A stretch of 32,197 nt of DNA. Origin: Bacteroidia bacterium (GTDB taxonomy: Bacteria > Bacteroidota > Bacteroidia > Bacteroidales > VadinHA17). The DNA lies in the NCBI GenBank assembly GCA_026391595.1, contig JAPLDY010000224.1, forward strand, positions 1 through 32,197, in the 5' to 3' direction. Positions 24,201 to 32,078 of the stretch are shown one piece after another (within the stretch, counting starts at the first letter, position 1; the number at the start of each line of letters is the position of its first letter). The position numbers were made by a program, and so were the translations under genes. A model generated the notes under the pieces. The model was given only the letters and a program-made list of their open reading frames with translations. It did not search any database and was not told where the DNA came from.

Positions 24201-26589
24201 AAATATCAGGTTGTTCAGTAAACGTACCATTTCCATTGTTGTGGTAGATCTTGGATATTCTGTTGTTATTTATATCATAGCCAGTCAATAAAATATCTAT
24301 ATATCCATCGTTATCGTAATCACCCCAGGCAACTGAACTACTGCTGACAGCAGTCAACGAAATTCCCGTTTCTTCGATAAAGGTATAATTGCCATTATTA
24401 CGGTAGATCTTTGAAATTGGATTGTAATTTGGAGAAGCACCTGTTGCACCTGTCAGGATAATGTCCAGATCTCCGTCATTATCATAGTCACCCCAGGCAG
24501 CGGAGCCCAGACCTGCTCCTGTTAATGAGTTACCAGTTTGTTCTGAAAAGGTACGATCCCCATTATTCCGGTAAATCTTCGAAATATCATTGTAATTTGG
24601 AGAAAGACCTGTAGAGCCTGTAATTAAAACGTCAAGATATCCATCGTTATCATAATCGCCCCAGCAAACAGAACTTGACCATATATTATCAATTGTGATG
24701 CCTGGCTGCTCGCTGAATAATGCAGTGGTAAATACCCCCATATTTTTTGAAGAAAGGGTTGGCGCATATATTTCTGAACCATTCTGACCTTCAAATTCAA
24801 TGGCCTGGATTATATAATTTTTCTGTGGATTTAATCCGCTTACCAAAACAGAATCGGCATCACCTTTATAGATGCAATACCAGCCTGTTGGTCCAAGTGG
24901 CGAACCTTCAGCAAATACCGGATTATAAAAATAGGTAGAATAATTTTGCGGACTGGCAGTTCCGGAAGTTCCTTCCTTTGCAAAAAGGATGCAACGATCA
25001 CCATTCCCTCTCTTCCACTTTAGAATCAGAGAGCTTTTGCTGTAGTATTTAGCATTTAGGCCAGAGGGTTGAATGGGAGTTGCTGAGAATTGAATCTCAT
25101 CAGAGAATGCGCCTCCCTTAAACGAATTATCTATTGCCTGCACACTTGAATAATAAAGCGTATCCCAGCGTATATCTTTAAATAAGAAGATTGTATCGAG
25201 TTGATTATTACCCATTGCAGCTATTCTCCTGAATCCGGTTGATGCAGACTGAGATGATACAAAATCAGAACCTCCGCTTTTTCTGCCAACTCTGATATTG
25301 TAGGTTATTGATTTTGAGCAAGTCTCATCAGTTGTGACCTTGTTCCATTTTAAAATCGCTGTTGTGTTCCGGATTTCAGAAGTCAGATTTTTAGGCTGAT
25401 CGGGATTCTTATTAATTTTTATACAGTTATTTATATAAATTTTGGAGATCCTGTTACTATTTGCATCTTGTCCTGTTAATAGAACATCAAGATCCCCGTC
25501 GTTATCATAATCGCCCCAGGCACCTGAACTATTGGTGACAGCAGGTAAGGAAACTCCCGTTTCTTCTGTGAAGCTATTATTGCCATTATTACGATAGATT
25601 TTGGAAATTGGGTATGAGCTTGTACTTCCGATCAATAGAAAATCCAGGTCACCATCGTCATCATAATCACCCCAGGCAACGGAACCATTTTGAGTGCCAG
25701 GTAATGTAATGCTGGTCTGTTCGATAAAGATGCCATTACCAATGTTGCGGTATATCTTTGAATAAGTCTGGAAATATGGAGCATTGGCATAACCAGTTAA
25801 TAAAATATCCAAATAGCCGTCGTTATCGTAATCACCCCAGGCCGCTGAACAATTAGATACACTAGTTAATGAAAGACCGGTGAGTTCGGTAAAGGTATTA
25901 TCACTATTATTTCTGTAGATTTTAACTCTCGCGGTTGAACTGTAACCAGACATCAGGATATCCAGGTCGCCATCATTATCATAATCGCCCCAGGCAACTG
26001 AGCTACTGCTGATAGCAGTTAAAGAAATTCCCGTTTCTTCGGTGAAGTTATAATTACCATTGTTGCGGTAAATTTTGGAAACAGGACCGGAAACTGATGT
26101 ACCTGTTAATAAAATATCCAGATAGCCATCGTTATCATAATCGCCCCAGGCAACTGAGCTAGTATAAACTCCTGTAAGTGACATGCCAGTTTGTTCGGTA
26201 AAGGAATTATTACCATCGTTGCGGTAAATTTTTGAAATTGGATTATAATTTGGGCTATATCCTGTAGCTCCAGTCAGAAGAATATCAAGATCAGCGTCGT
26301 TATCATAATCACCCCAGGCAATTGAACCTTTATTAATGCCCGGTAATGAAATACCAGTTTGCTCCGTGAAAGTATTATTGCCATTATTGCGGTAAATTTT
26401 AGTCATTAATGAACCTGTGATTAATATATCCAGGTAACCATCATTGTCATAATCTCCCCAGGCAACTGAGCTATTATCAACTCCGGATAATGATATACCT
26501 GAATCGATAAAAGTTTGAGGCCAAAGATTTACTGTTATCAAGAATAAGAAGAAAACTAAAACCTGTTTTTTAAGAAGATATTTATTCAT
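21262..26589 (-). CDS. Giant T9SS-exported FG-GAP/VCBS repeat protein, copy 3 (two propellers, long Ig stalk)
   Basis: 1775 residues. Start ATG 26589 gives signal peptide MNKYLLKKQVLVFFLFLITV then NLWPQ. Seven-repeat blocks are at about 26-389 and 625-996, with a fibronectin pair at 390-622 and one more at 1005-1113. PKD domains are at about 1115-1282 (WKWDFKDGS, WLWDFGDNS). Three consecutive Ig-like domains with the motif FCxGxSVxLxV (about 1283-1526) replace the single one in copies 1 and 2. Two further Ig-like domains and a type A sorting domain (LQIYPNPTPGIF, 1695-1775) follow. It is the most diverged copy in the propellers, yet its last 90 residues are almost identical to copy 2. First of the array with respect to transcription; likely a surface-exposed, calcium-binding adhesin-like protein. 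Ligand unknown. Confidence 0.92.
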   Translation of the reverse strand: MNKYLLKKQVLVFFLFLITVNLWPQTFIDSGISLSGVDNSSVAWGDYDNDGYLDILITGSLMTKIYRNNGNNTFTEQTGISLPGINKGSIAWGDYDNDADLDILLTGATGYSPNYNPISKIYRNDGNNSFTEQTGMSLTGVYTSSVAWGDYDNDGYLDILLTGTSVSGPVSKIYRNNGNYNFTEETGISLTAISSSSVAWGDYDNDGDLDILMSGYSSTARVKIYRNNSDNTFTELTGLSLTSVSNCSAAWGDYDNDGYLDILLTGYANAPYFQTYSKIYRNIGNGIFIEQTSITLPGTQNGSVAWGDYDDDGDLDFLLIGSTSSYPISKIYRNNGNNSFTEETGVSLPAVTNSSGAWGDYDNDGDLDVLLTGQDANSNRISKIYINNCIKINKNPDQPKNLTSEIRNTTAILKWNKVTTDETCSKSITYNIRVGRKSGGSDFVSSQSASTGFRRIAAMGNNQLDTIFLFKDIRWDTLYYSSVQAIDNSFKGGAFSDEIQFSATPIQPSGLNAKYYSKSSLILKWKRGNGDRCILFAKEGTSGTASPQNYSTYFYNPVFAEGSPLGPTGWYCIYKGDADSVLVSGLNPQKNYIIQAIEFEGQNGSEIYAPTLSSKNMGVFTTALFSEQPGITIDNIWSSSVCWGDYDNDGYLDVLITGSTGLSPNYNDISKIYRNNGDRTFSEQTGNSLTGAGLGSAAWGDYDNDGDLDIILTGATGASPNYNPISKIYRNNGNYTFIEETGISLTAVSSSSVAWGDYDNDGYIDILLTGYDINNNRISKIYHNNGNGTFTEQPDISLTGVYLGSVAWGDYNSDGYLDILLTGNDINNKSISKIYRNNGDKTFTEQTGIYLTGVARSSVACGDYDNDSDLDILLAGNSDSGPVSKIYCNNGDNSFTEQTGILLAAVNYSSAAWGDYDNDGYLDILLTGTDFSGFYSKIYHNNSDNTFTEQTDFLLKGVRSGSVAWGDYDNNGTLDILLTGQDESANRITKIYNNNLITETGLNKPNNKPRAPNGLISIRTPGSIKLSWSEVMGDETSAHTISYNLRYKKQDLSGWKPAPNSADNGFRRIPAIGNMQLNNSFILKNISPGIYYWQVQAVDQGYAGGAWSAVDSFIVKNTQAFFKTDTVCQGLPTHFTDQSVATDGIASWKWDFKDGSYSTIQNPSHTFAASGIYDVQLIITSTVGDKDSLEQNVIVKARPITSYTAPNVCEGIVTTITNSTTVNGLTITSWLWDFGDNSQNATVKDPGTHIFSLKGAYQTKLKATANNGCADSITKEVIVAAIPNSAISVNGKTTFCKGDSVQLLVDHNPLYTYQWKLDNNDLVNSDTNLYVVKANSGAYSIKVSNSLANCISTSGQTNVTVNPIPVSPYISASGPIQFCQGDSVALSVTNTAGYTYQWKLNGGAVGSNSPQFVAKNSGNYNLVVSNANGCSVASTNSIDVTVHPLPSVSNISLSGPSIFCQGGSVTLSVPSTTGYNYNWRDEYGLISDESTNSYITDLSGTYQLEISNSSGCSVKTSSVNVVVKPSPYKPVIESVNYEAGNCPGENIIRLNASQNVPEYQYLWYKDGLPIQNETLSNLELFEQGNYKLEASLSGCKSESDIFSISFPEAPEKPMIYVQGPTVWYLACSNTTASKYKWYCNDRLLEGADKYYYVANRKMGDYRVSIANDKGCYTRSDIVTIPTGVTGINDIDPFKGLQIYPNPTPGIFTVEMDNNVFGDLLIKIITEDGKDILSIKFEKTTEHFSSQIDLSGQAKALYIINLLIDKYFATRKLVVE
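23602..24720 (-). repeat. Copy 3, propeller block 2: seven FG-GAP repeats
   Basis: Seven repeats starting LFSEQPGITIDNI. Loops containing INNNR, INNKS or SPNYN are typical of copy 3. One blade has DYNSDGYLD and the last has DYDNNGTLD in the Ca loop. Ends in KIYNNNLITET. Confidence 0.87.
25423..26514 (-). repeat. Copy 3, propeller block 1: seven FG-GAP repeats
   Basis: Seven repeats after the signal peptide. The first is short (TFIDSGISLSGV) and blade 6 has DYDDDGDLD. Ends in KIYINNCIKI before the fibronectin domain. Confidence 0.87.
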
Positions 26590-26602
26590 CCCAGTCAGGT
26601 TT
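26559..26602 (-). promoter_or_regulatory. Leader/start-codon inverted repeat of copy 3
   Basis: AAACCTG in the leader (26602-26596) is the reverse complement of CAGGTTT in the signal-peptide codons (26565-26559). They are again separated by exactly 30 bases containing the ATG. The third arm present in copies 1 and 2 is missing here because the downstream codons differ. Confidence 0.38.
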
Positions 26603-26615
26603 AAAGAAATATCTA

Positions 26616-26647
26616 CAAAATTTACAACAAACTCAGGCTAAAAGCAA
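26616..26647 (-). promoter_or_regulatory. Promoter of copy 3
   Basis: TTG (26647-26645), 20-base spacer, TAAATTTTG (26624-26616) on the minus strand. Boxes and spacing match copies 1 and 2 although the spacer has diverged, which argues for functional constraint. Confidence 0.55.
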
Positions 26648-26696
26648 GGTTTTAGGATCTAATTTGACTAAAGACCAGAAAGTTAGGTCCAGTGAA

Positions 26697-26725
26697 TTTC
26701 GAATAATTTATATAAATATTCGAAA
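26697..26725. promoter_or_regulatory. 29-base near-perfect palindrome, candidate operator
   Basis: Outer arms TTTCGAATA (26697-26705) and TATTCGAAA (26717-26725) are exact reverse complements. Between them is one A and the 10-base palindrome TTTATATAAA (26707-26716). It lies about 50 bases upstream of the copy 3 -33 box and about 200 bases upstream of the caspase gene. No gene ends here, so it is not a terminator. Confidence 0.45.
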
Positions 26726-26928
26726 AAACTCTTCTTATCAAGTCATTTGACCTATAGGAAATATAAATTTTGTTCATAGGCTTATAATTCATAATTTTAG
26801 GAATGGTTTTTAGTTTGCTGCCTGCCATGAGCGGCATCGGACATATGAATCAAAGAAAGCAGGTTCAACATCCAGTGTTTAGTGTTAGATGAATTAACAG
26901 ATTGATAATAACTTAAAATTATATTATC

Positions 26929-28758
26929 ATGTTATTAAAAAGGATAACATTATTATTGATCTTCTTCCAGGCTGCGATGCTTACAGCACAGGAAAAAGCT
27001 ACTCCCGCTTACTATAACTTCAGCAAGGGATTGAAATCACAGATCGTACTTCAGGACAACTTCTCCATGTTCAGTAATTACTGGCTGCTTGGGATCGAGG
27101 AAAACAGCTGGTCGGAAACAATCGAGGATGGACTCCTTTTATTCCAATCCCTTACCGATAAGGCCAAAGAGGACCTGCTACCGGCAATAATCGACCAGTC
27201 ACGCAACTTCGAGATCGAAACGTCAATACGGTTCGTCGAAGGTCAAATGGACAAAGGCTATGGTCTCCAGTGGGGAAAAGCCGTTAACCCCATACGCCAG
27301 TACGACTTCCTTCTCACCGGAGGCGGACATTTTACAATCGATAAATACGATGGTAATTTTTCTGATTACGTACCTTTCACTTTGTCCGAATCCGTAAACC
27401 GCTATGCATTCAATAAACTCACGATAAGAAAGGTAACCGACAAATATTACTTCTTCCTGAATGAAAAACTGGTTCACTCAATGCCCTTCGAACCTTTCTT
27501 TGGCAACCTCATCGGCTTCCAGGTGGGAGATAATTCCACAATTGCAATTGATAATATAGAAATAGCTTATCTCGATGCTCCAAAAGAAGAAAAATCCAAA
27601 GTCCTCATAATGGACTACAAATTCAATACCAGCAGCGATAAAGTAGCTATTGGTAAAGCAGTTACATTGACAGTAAATATTACCAATGTCGGCAAAAAAG
27701 ACGCAACAAATCTTACAATAAATTATAAGTTACCCAAAAATATAGAAGTTGTCGATTTTAAAAAGATACCCTCCCTGAAAGCAGGAGAGGAGCAACTGCT
27801 TACTCTTCAGTTCTTCGCAAATAAAAACTATTCTGAACCTACAATACCAATACGGTTTGAAATTGCAGGTGCTGATATTACCAATGTAAGTGACGTTGAC
27901 CTCTCTGTTGCTATCGATAAACCGGTAACCCAGGAGGTTGATAAGACCATGGCCCAGAATTACAGCGAGTTCCGCGGAGGCAACGATCCTCTCAAAGGAC
28001 TTAATGTGGCTCAGGCAATGAAGTCGGTACGGGTAGGAGAATACTATGCCTTGGTGATCGGAATAGATCAATATACAGGAGAATGGCCCAAACTGCAGAA
28101 TGCAGTCAATGATGCCAAAAGTGTTGCTTCAATTCTTTCAGGGAAATATACTTTCAATTATTTCAAAACACTTTATGACAAGGATGCTACCCGCGATAAT
28201 ATCCTGAAAGAGTTTGAATGGCTCATGCAAACAGTAAAGCCAAACGACAATGTATTTATTTATTATTCAGGCCATGGGGAATACCTTAAGAATATGGAAA
28301 AAGGGTTCTGGGTGCCGATCGATGCCACATCCAGGACAATCTCAAAATATATTTCCAACGAAGATATCAGATCATTCCTTTCAGGAATTACTTCAAAGCA
28401 TACACTCCTGGTAACAGACGCCTGCTTCAGCGGTGATATCTTCAGAGGTACAACGATGACCATCCCTTACGAAAACTCCACAAAATACTACCAGAAGGTC
28501 TATTCACTTAACAGCAGGAAAGCGCTCACATCCGGGGGAGTTGAGCCTGTTCTTGATAAAGGAAAAGAGGGACATTCAGTTTTTGCTTATTACTTCCTGC
28601 AGGCACTGGACAAGAATACTGAAAAATTCTTTGACGCCGGACAGATCTTTGAATCATTGAAGATACCTGTTGTTAATAATTCGTCCCAGACGCCGCTCTA
28701 TAGTCCGATCCGAAATGCTGGTGATGAAGGAGGACAATTCATTTTTATGTTGAAATAG
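26929..28758 (+). CDS. Exported caspase-like (peptidase C14) protein with N-terminal beta-sandwich domains
   Basis: 609 residues. A signal peptide (MLLKRITLLLIFFQAAMLTAQ) is followed by a concanavalin/LamG-like beta-sandwich (about 28-215: NFEIETSIRF, YGLQWG, LTIRKVTDKYYFFLNEKLV). A CARDB-like domain comes next (about 225-330: AVTLTVNITNVGKKDATNLTI, LKAGEEQLLTLQF). The caspase/metacaspase-type domain (about 370-605) has the catalytic dyad H449 in YYSGHGE and C499 in TDACFSG, so it is probably active. Cleavage specificity would be guessed from acidic residues, which I cannot assign. The protein is placed in the periplasm or on the surface by the signal peptide. No T9SS domain. It is followed after 53 bases by the sensor-phosphatase gene, probably the same transcript. 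Confidence 0.9.
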   Translation: MLLKRITLLLIFFQAAMLTAQEKATPAYYNFSKGLKSQIVLQDNFSMFSNYWLLGIEENSWSETIEDGLLLFQSLTDKAKEDLLPAIIDQSRNFEIETSIRFVEGQMDKGYGLQWGKAVNPIRQYDFLLTGGGHFTIDKYDGNFSDYVPFTLSESVNRYAFNKLTIRKVTDKYYFFLNEKLVHSMPFEPFFGNLIGFQVGDNSTIAIDNIEIAYLDAPKEEKSKVLIMDYKFNTSSDKVAIGKAVTLTVNITNVGKKDATNLTINYKLPKNIEVVDFKKIPSLKAGEEQLLTLQFFANKNYSEPTIPIRFEIAGADITNVSDVDLSVAIDKPVTQEVDKTMAQNYSEFRGGNDPLKGLNVAQAMKSVRVGEYYALVIGIDQYTGEWPKLQNAVNDAKSVASILSGKYTFNYFKTLYDKDATRDNILKEFEWLMQTVKPNDNVFIYYSGHGEYLKNMEKGFWVPIDATSRTISKYISNEDIRSFLSGITSKHTLLVTDACFSGDIFRGTTMTIPYENSTKYYQKVYSLNSRKALTSGGVEPVLDKGKEGHSVFAYYFLQALDKNTEKFFDAGQIFESLKIPVVNNSSQTPLYSPIRNAGDEGGQFIFMLK

Positions 28759-28811
28759 TTCTAAGTCATTAACAGACCTTTAGTACTCAGATTCAGAATT
28801 AATATCAGAAC

Positions 28812-31800
28812 ATGATGGCCAGAAAGTTTCTCATATTCTTTTTTATCCTGAATCTTTTTGCATCAGCACTTTTTTCTCAACAATATTTCTTCAGAAAATA
28901 TTCAGCCGAAGAGGGTCTTTCTCAATCGTCGGTCTATTGCCTGCTGCAGGACTCCCGTGGCTATATCTGGATGGGAACCGATGGAGGAGGACTCGCCAGA
29001 TTTGACGGGAACAGATTTGAGACATTTACTGTTGCAAACGGTCTGACGGATAACATTATAAGGTCCCTTTTTGAAGACAGTAATGGAAATATCTGGATCG
29101 GAACCCAGAAGGGGCTGACTATCTATGATGGTGCAGTTTTTACTCCTGTTACCAAAGAAATGGGATTGGCAGGAACATCAGTCCTGAAAATAACTGAAAC
29201 CCTCAATGGAATAATTTTAGTCGGTACCAATGATGGCGGATTATCTGCAATAAAAACGGCAGATTCATTATCAATAACTAATTTCTCAGCCGATAACGGA
29301 CTGATCAACAACTTTATCTATGACATCTATGAAGCTCCGGATAAAAGAATCTGGCTTGCAATGTTTGGAGGAATAAATATTATTCAGCTATCAGAAACAG
29401 ATTCATTATATATTAAGGACCTCGAAGATCCTATTATCCCTGCTATACTGGATAACTTTGTTTTATCCATCGCTCCGGGGGAAAATGGATCATTCCTGAT
29501 CGGAACGCATAGTAACGGACTTTTTATTGCTGTCCCGGGGAAGAACGGATATGAAATAAACCCTTCATCGATCAACAAAAAATTTCCTGACCTGACTATC
29601 TGGGATATTGCACCACGCACAGATGGGGAGATATGGCTTGCGACAGATACAAAAGGCATCATTAGACTTGCCGGGGATGAAATTAAAGGAATATTAAATA
29701 AAGAAAATGGACTTCCTTCGAACCAGATAATGAATATTCTCATCGACGATGAAGGGAACACCTGGCTTGGCACTTATGATCAGGGCGCCATTATGTTCAA
29801 AGATCAGAAATTTATTGCATACGGATCGCAGGAAGGTATTCCCGGGAATCAGGTACTTAACATTTTTTTTGATCAGGATGACAAATTTTATACAGCGACA
29901 GAAGAGGGATTTACATGTTTTGAAAAAGATGGAGAGAAGATAAAAAGAATCAGTTTTTTAACTTCCATAAGCGGTCTGAATGATGTCGGAGCAACAGCTA
30001 TAACAAAATATGATAACAGGACATGGATAGGAACGAACAATGGCATTAATGTGTTCGACGGTATAAGATTATCTGCTTTTCCCCTGAATTCAAAACTGCC
30101 TGACAAAACAATAAACACCTTATTGGCCGACAATCATCATAACCTATGGATTGGAACCCGCGGCGGTTTTAGCAGGTATAAGGCGAATAAACTGTATTCG
30201 ATGAATCAGGACGAAGGATTGATCCATAATGAAGTACAAACAATTATTGAAGATTCAAGAGGAGGGATCTGGATGGGAACTATTGGCGGACTGGTCAAGG
30301 TGAATGATACTATATCCATAACTAATTACCAGACTGGGGACGGACTTACATCCCTTTGGATAAATACACTCGCTGAAGATCCAGCTGGTAATATTTGGAT
30401 CGGGACTTTTGGTGGTGGAATATTTAAGTTTGATATAAAAGCAGACACAATTCCAATCACTGTTATTGCAACAGAAGGTACTCTTTCTTCAAACAATATT
30501 AATACATTGTTTTTTGTTAATGATACAACCGTGATTGCCGGAACTGATAAAGGATTTAATCTGCTGGAATTAGATGATAAACAATCGATCAGGAGAGTGG
30601 TACATTTTGGAATCAATGATGGCTTTAAAGGAGGGGAGAATAATCAAAACTCTATTGCGAAGGACAATGAAGGATTAATCTGGTTCGGCACCAAAAATGG
30701 ACTGGTAAGATATGACCCCAGTATTGAAGTGAATTATAACCAGTTACCAAGAACACTGTTTTCCGGGATGAAACTGTTTTTCCAGGAAGTTGACTGGGAA
30801 TCGAGAAATATAAAAACTGCCAAATGGACAGGAATGCCTGAAAACCTGGTGCTCTCTCATAATGATAACAATATCACATTCTTGATCACAGGTTTCTTTT
30901 ACAATAATCCTGGCGACCTGATGTTCTCCTATTACCTAGATCCCCAAAGCAAGGAATGGTCACCATATACTCCAGGCAGGGAAATACAATTACCTGGTCT
31001 TTCACCTGGTAATTATAAAATTAAAGTAAGAGCCAGGAACAAATATGGGATTATTGGAGAAGCAGCAGAATACAGCTTCATTGTAAAACCTCCGTTCTAT
31101 AAAACAAAGTGGTTTATTATTTCATCCTCTCTCCTTTTGCTGCTGATAATCTTTACATTCTTCAGGGTAAGAGAAAGAAACCTGATAAAGGAAAAAATAA
31201 AGCTTGAGAAAATAGTTAAAGAACGCACCCGCGAAGTTGTTGAACAAAAGGATGAGATTGCCAGGCAGAGAGACCTGGTCACATCCCAGAAGAAAGAAAT
31301 CACCGACAGTATTAATTATGCAGAAAGAATACAGAATGCGGTGCTCCCTGATGATTCTATTCTTGGCAAGGTTTTTTCGGATTATTTTATTATCCTCCGA
31401 CCAAAAGATATCGTTAGCGGCGATTTCTACTGGATGAGTTTAAAAAATAATATGATAGTTTTCGCGGCAGCCGATTGCACCGGGCATGGAGTGCCGGGGG
31501 CATTCATGAGCATGCTGGGTGTAAGTTTCCTTAATAAAATAGTAAATGAATCGAGTATAACCGAACCCTCTGCTATCCTGAATTCTTTACGCGAAAATGT
31601 GATCAGCGCCCTTAAGCAGAGTGGATCTTTTCATGATGCCAAAGATGGTATGGATATAGCTTTGTGCTCAATGGATGTCAACAGGAAGAAACTACAATTC
31701 GCCGGAGCCAATAATCCTCTTTACTTAATAAGAAAGGATAACAGTCAGTACAATTTAATAGAGGAAAAAGGCAACATGATGCCTGTCGGGGTCTATTCAA

Positions 31801-32078
31801 ATATGAATGCTTTCACCTGCCACGAGATAGATATTCAGAAAGGCGATACAATCTATCTTTTCTCAGATGGATTTTTGGATCAGTTCGGAGGTCCTGATGG
31901 AAGAAAATTCATGAAAACCAGGTTCCGGCAAATGCTTCTCGATAATCAGGAATCTGATATGTCTGTCCAGAAAGAGATTTTCAACAAAATACTTGATGAC
32001 TGGATCAATTGTCCATCTGAGAATATCATGCCTTCAGGTCAGGTTGATGATATTATCCTCATAGGTATCAGGATTTAA
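28812..32078 (+). CDS. Two-propeller periplasmic sensor with SpoIIE/PP2C serine phosphatase output
   Basis: 1088 residues. Signal peptide (MMARKFLIFFFILNLFASALFSQ). Fourteen Reg_prop-type repeats (IWMGTDGGGL, IWIGTQKGL, TWLGTYDQGA, IWFGTKNGL and others) make two seven-blade propellers to about residue 640. A Y_Y_Y domain (about 670-760: FSYYLDPQSKEWSPY, PGNYKIKVRARN), a membrane helix (767-786) and a coiled coil (about 788-840) follow. The cytoplasmic PP2C-type phosphatase has the metal-binding residues D871 in GDFYW, D888 in ADCTGHG, D1019 in SDGFLDQ and D1079/D1080 in QVDDI. It would sense an extracytoplasmic signal and dephosphorylate a protein, typically an anti-sigma antagonist, though no such partner is in the window. 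The upstream caspase-like gene is probably co-transcribed. Confidence 0.93.
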   Translation: MMARKFLIFFFILNLFASALFSQQYFFRKYSAEEGLSQSSVYCLLQDSRGYIWMGTDGGGLARFDGNRFETFTVANGLTDNIIRSLFEDSNGNIWIGTQKGLTIYDGAVFTPVTKEMGLAGTSVLKITETLNGIILVGTNDGGLSAIKTADSLSITNFSADNGLINNFIYDIYEAPDKRIWLAMFGGINIIQLSETDSLYIKDLEDPIIPAILDNFVLSIAPGENGSFLIGTHSNGLFIAVPGKNGYEINPSSINKKFPDLTIWDIAPRTDGEIWLATDTKGIIRLAGDEIKGILNKENGLPSNQIMNILIDDEGNTWLGTYDQGAIMFKDQKFIAYGSQEGIPGNQVLNIFFDQDDKFYTATEEGFTCFEKDGEKIKRISFLTSISGLNDVGATAITKYDNRTWIGTNNGINVFDGIRLSAFPLNSKLPDKTINTLLADNHHNLWIGTRGGFSRYKANKLYSMNQDEGLIHNEVQTIIEDSRGGIWMGTIGGLVKVNDTISITNYQTGDGLTSLWINTLAEDPAGNIWIGTFGGGIFKFDIKADTIPITVIATEGTLSSNNINTLFFVNDTTVIAGTDKGFNLLELDDKQSIRRVVHFGINDGFKGGENNQNSIAKDNEGLIWFGTKNGLVRYDPSIEVNYNQLPRTLFSGMKLFFQEVDWESRNIKTAKWTGMPENLVLSHNDNNITFLITGFFYNNPGDLMFSYYLDPQSKEWSPYTPGREIQLPGLSPGNYKIKVRARNKYGIIGEAAEYSFIVKPPFYKTKWFIISSSLLLLLIIFTFFRVRERNLIKEKIKLEKIVKERTREVVEQKDEIARQRDLVTSQKKEITDSINYAERIQNAVLPDDSILGKVFSDYFIILRPKDIVSGDFYWMSLKNNMIVFAAADCTGHGVPGAFMSMLGVSFLNKIVNESSITEPSAILNSLRENVISALKQSGSFHDAKDGMDIALCSMDVNRKKLQFAGANNPLYLIRKDNSQYNLIEEKGNMMPVGVYSNMNAFTCHEIDIQKGDTIYLFSDGFLDQFGGPDGRKFMKTRFRQMLLDNQESDMSVQKEIFNKILDDWINCPSENIMPSGQVDDIILIGIRI

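Larger units (their letters stand above)
26590..26928. other. Divergent intergenic region between copy 3 and the caspase-like gene
   Basis: 339 AT-rich bases. It holds the copy 3 leader and promoter and the palindrome at 26697-26725. A TAAATTTTG sequence at 26763-26771 on the plus strand could be a -7 box for the caspase gene, but no TTG lies at the right distance. A 61-codon open frame here has no recognisable features and I do not call it. Confidence 0.6.

Noticed and set aside
8194-26589. Short-period DNA repeats that could suggest a CRISPR array or satellite
   Set aside because: The period is about 145-170 bases, repeats are coding throughout, and variation follows codons. There are no spacers of constant length and no cas genes.
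8194-26589. Diversity-generating retroelement as source of variable loops
   Set aside because: No reverse transcriptase, template repeat or adenine-specific substitution pattern was seen in the window.
26652-26837. 61-codon minus-strand open frame in the divergent intergenic region
   Set aside because: No family, no signal peptide, overlaps the palindrome and has AT-driven composition. Likely chance.
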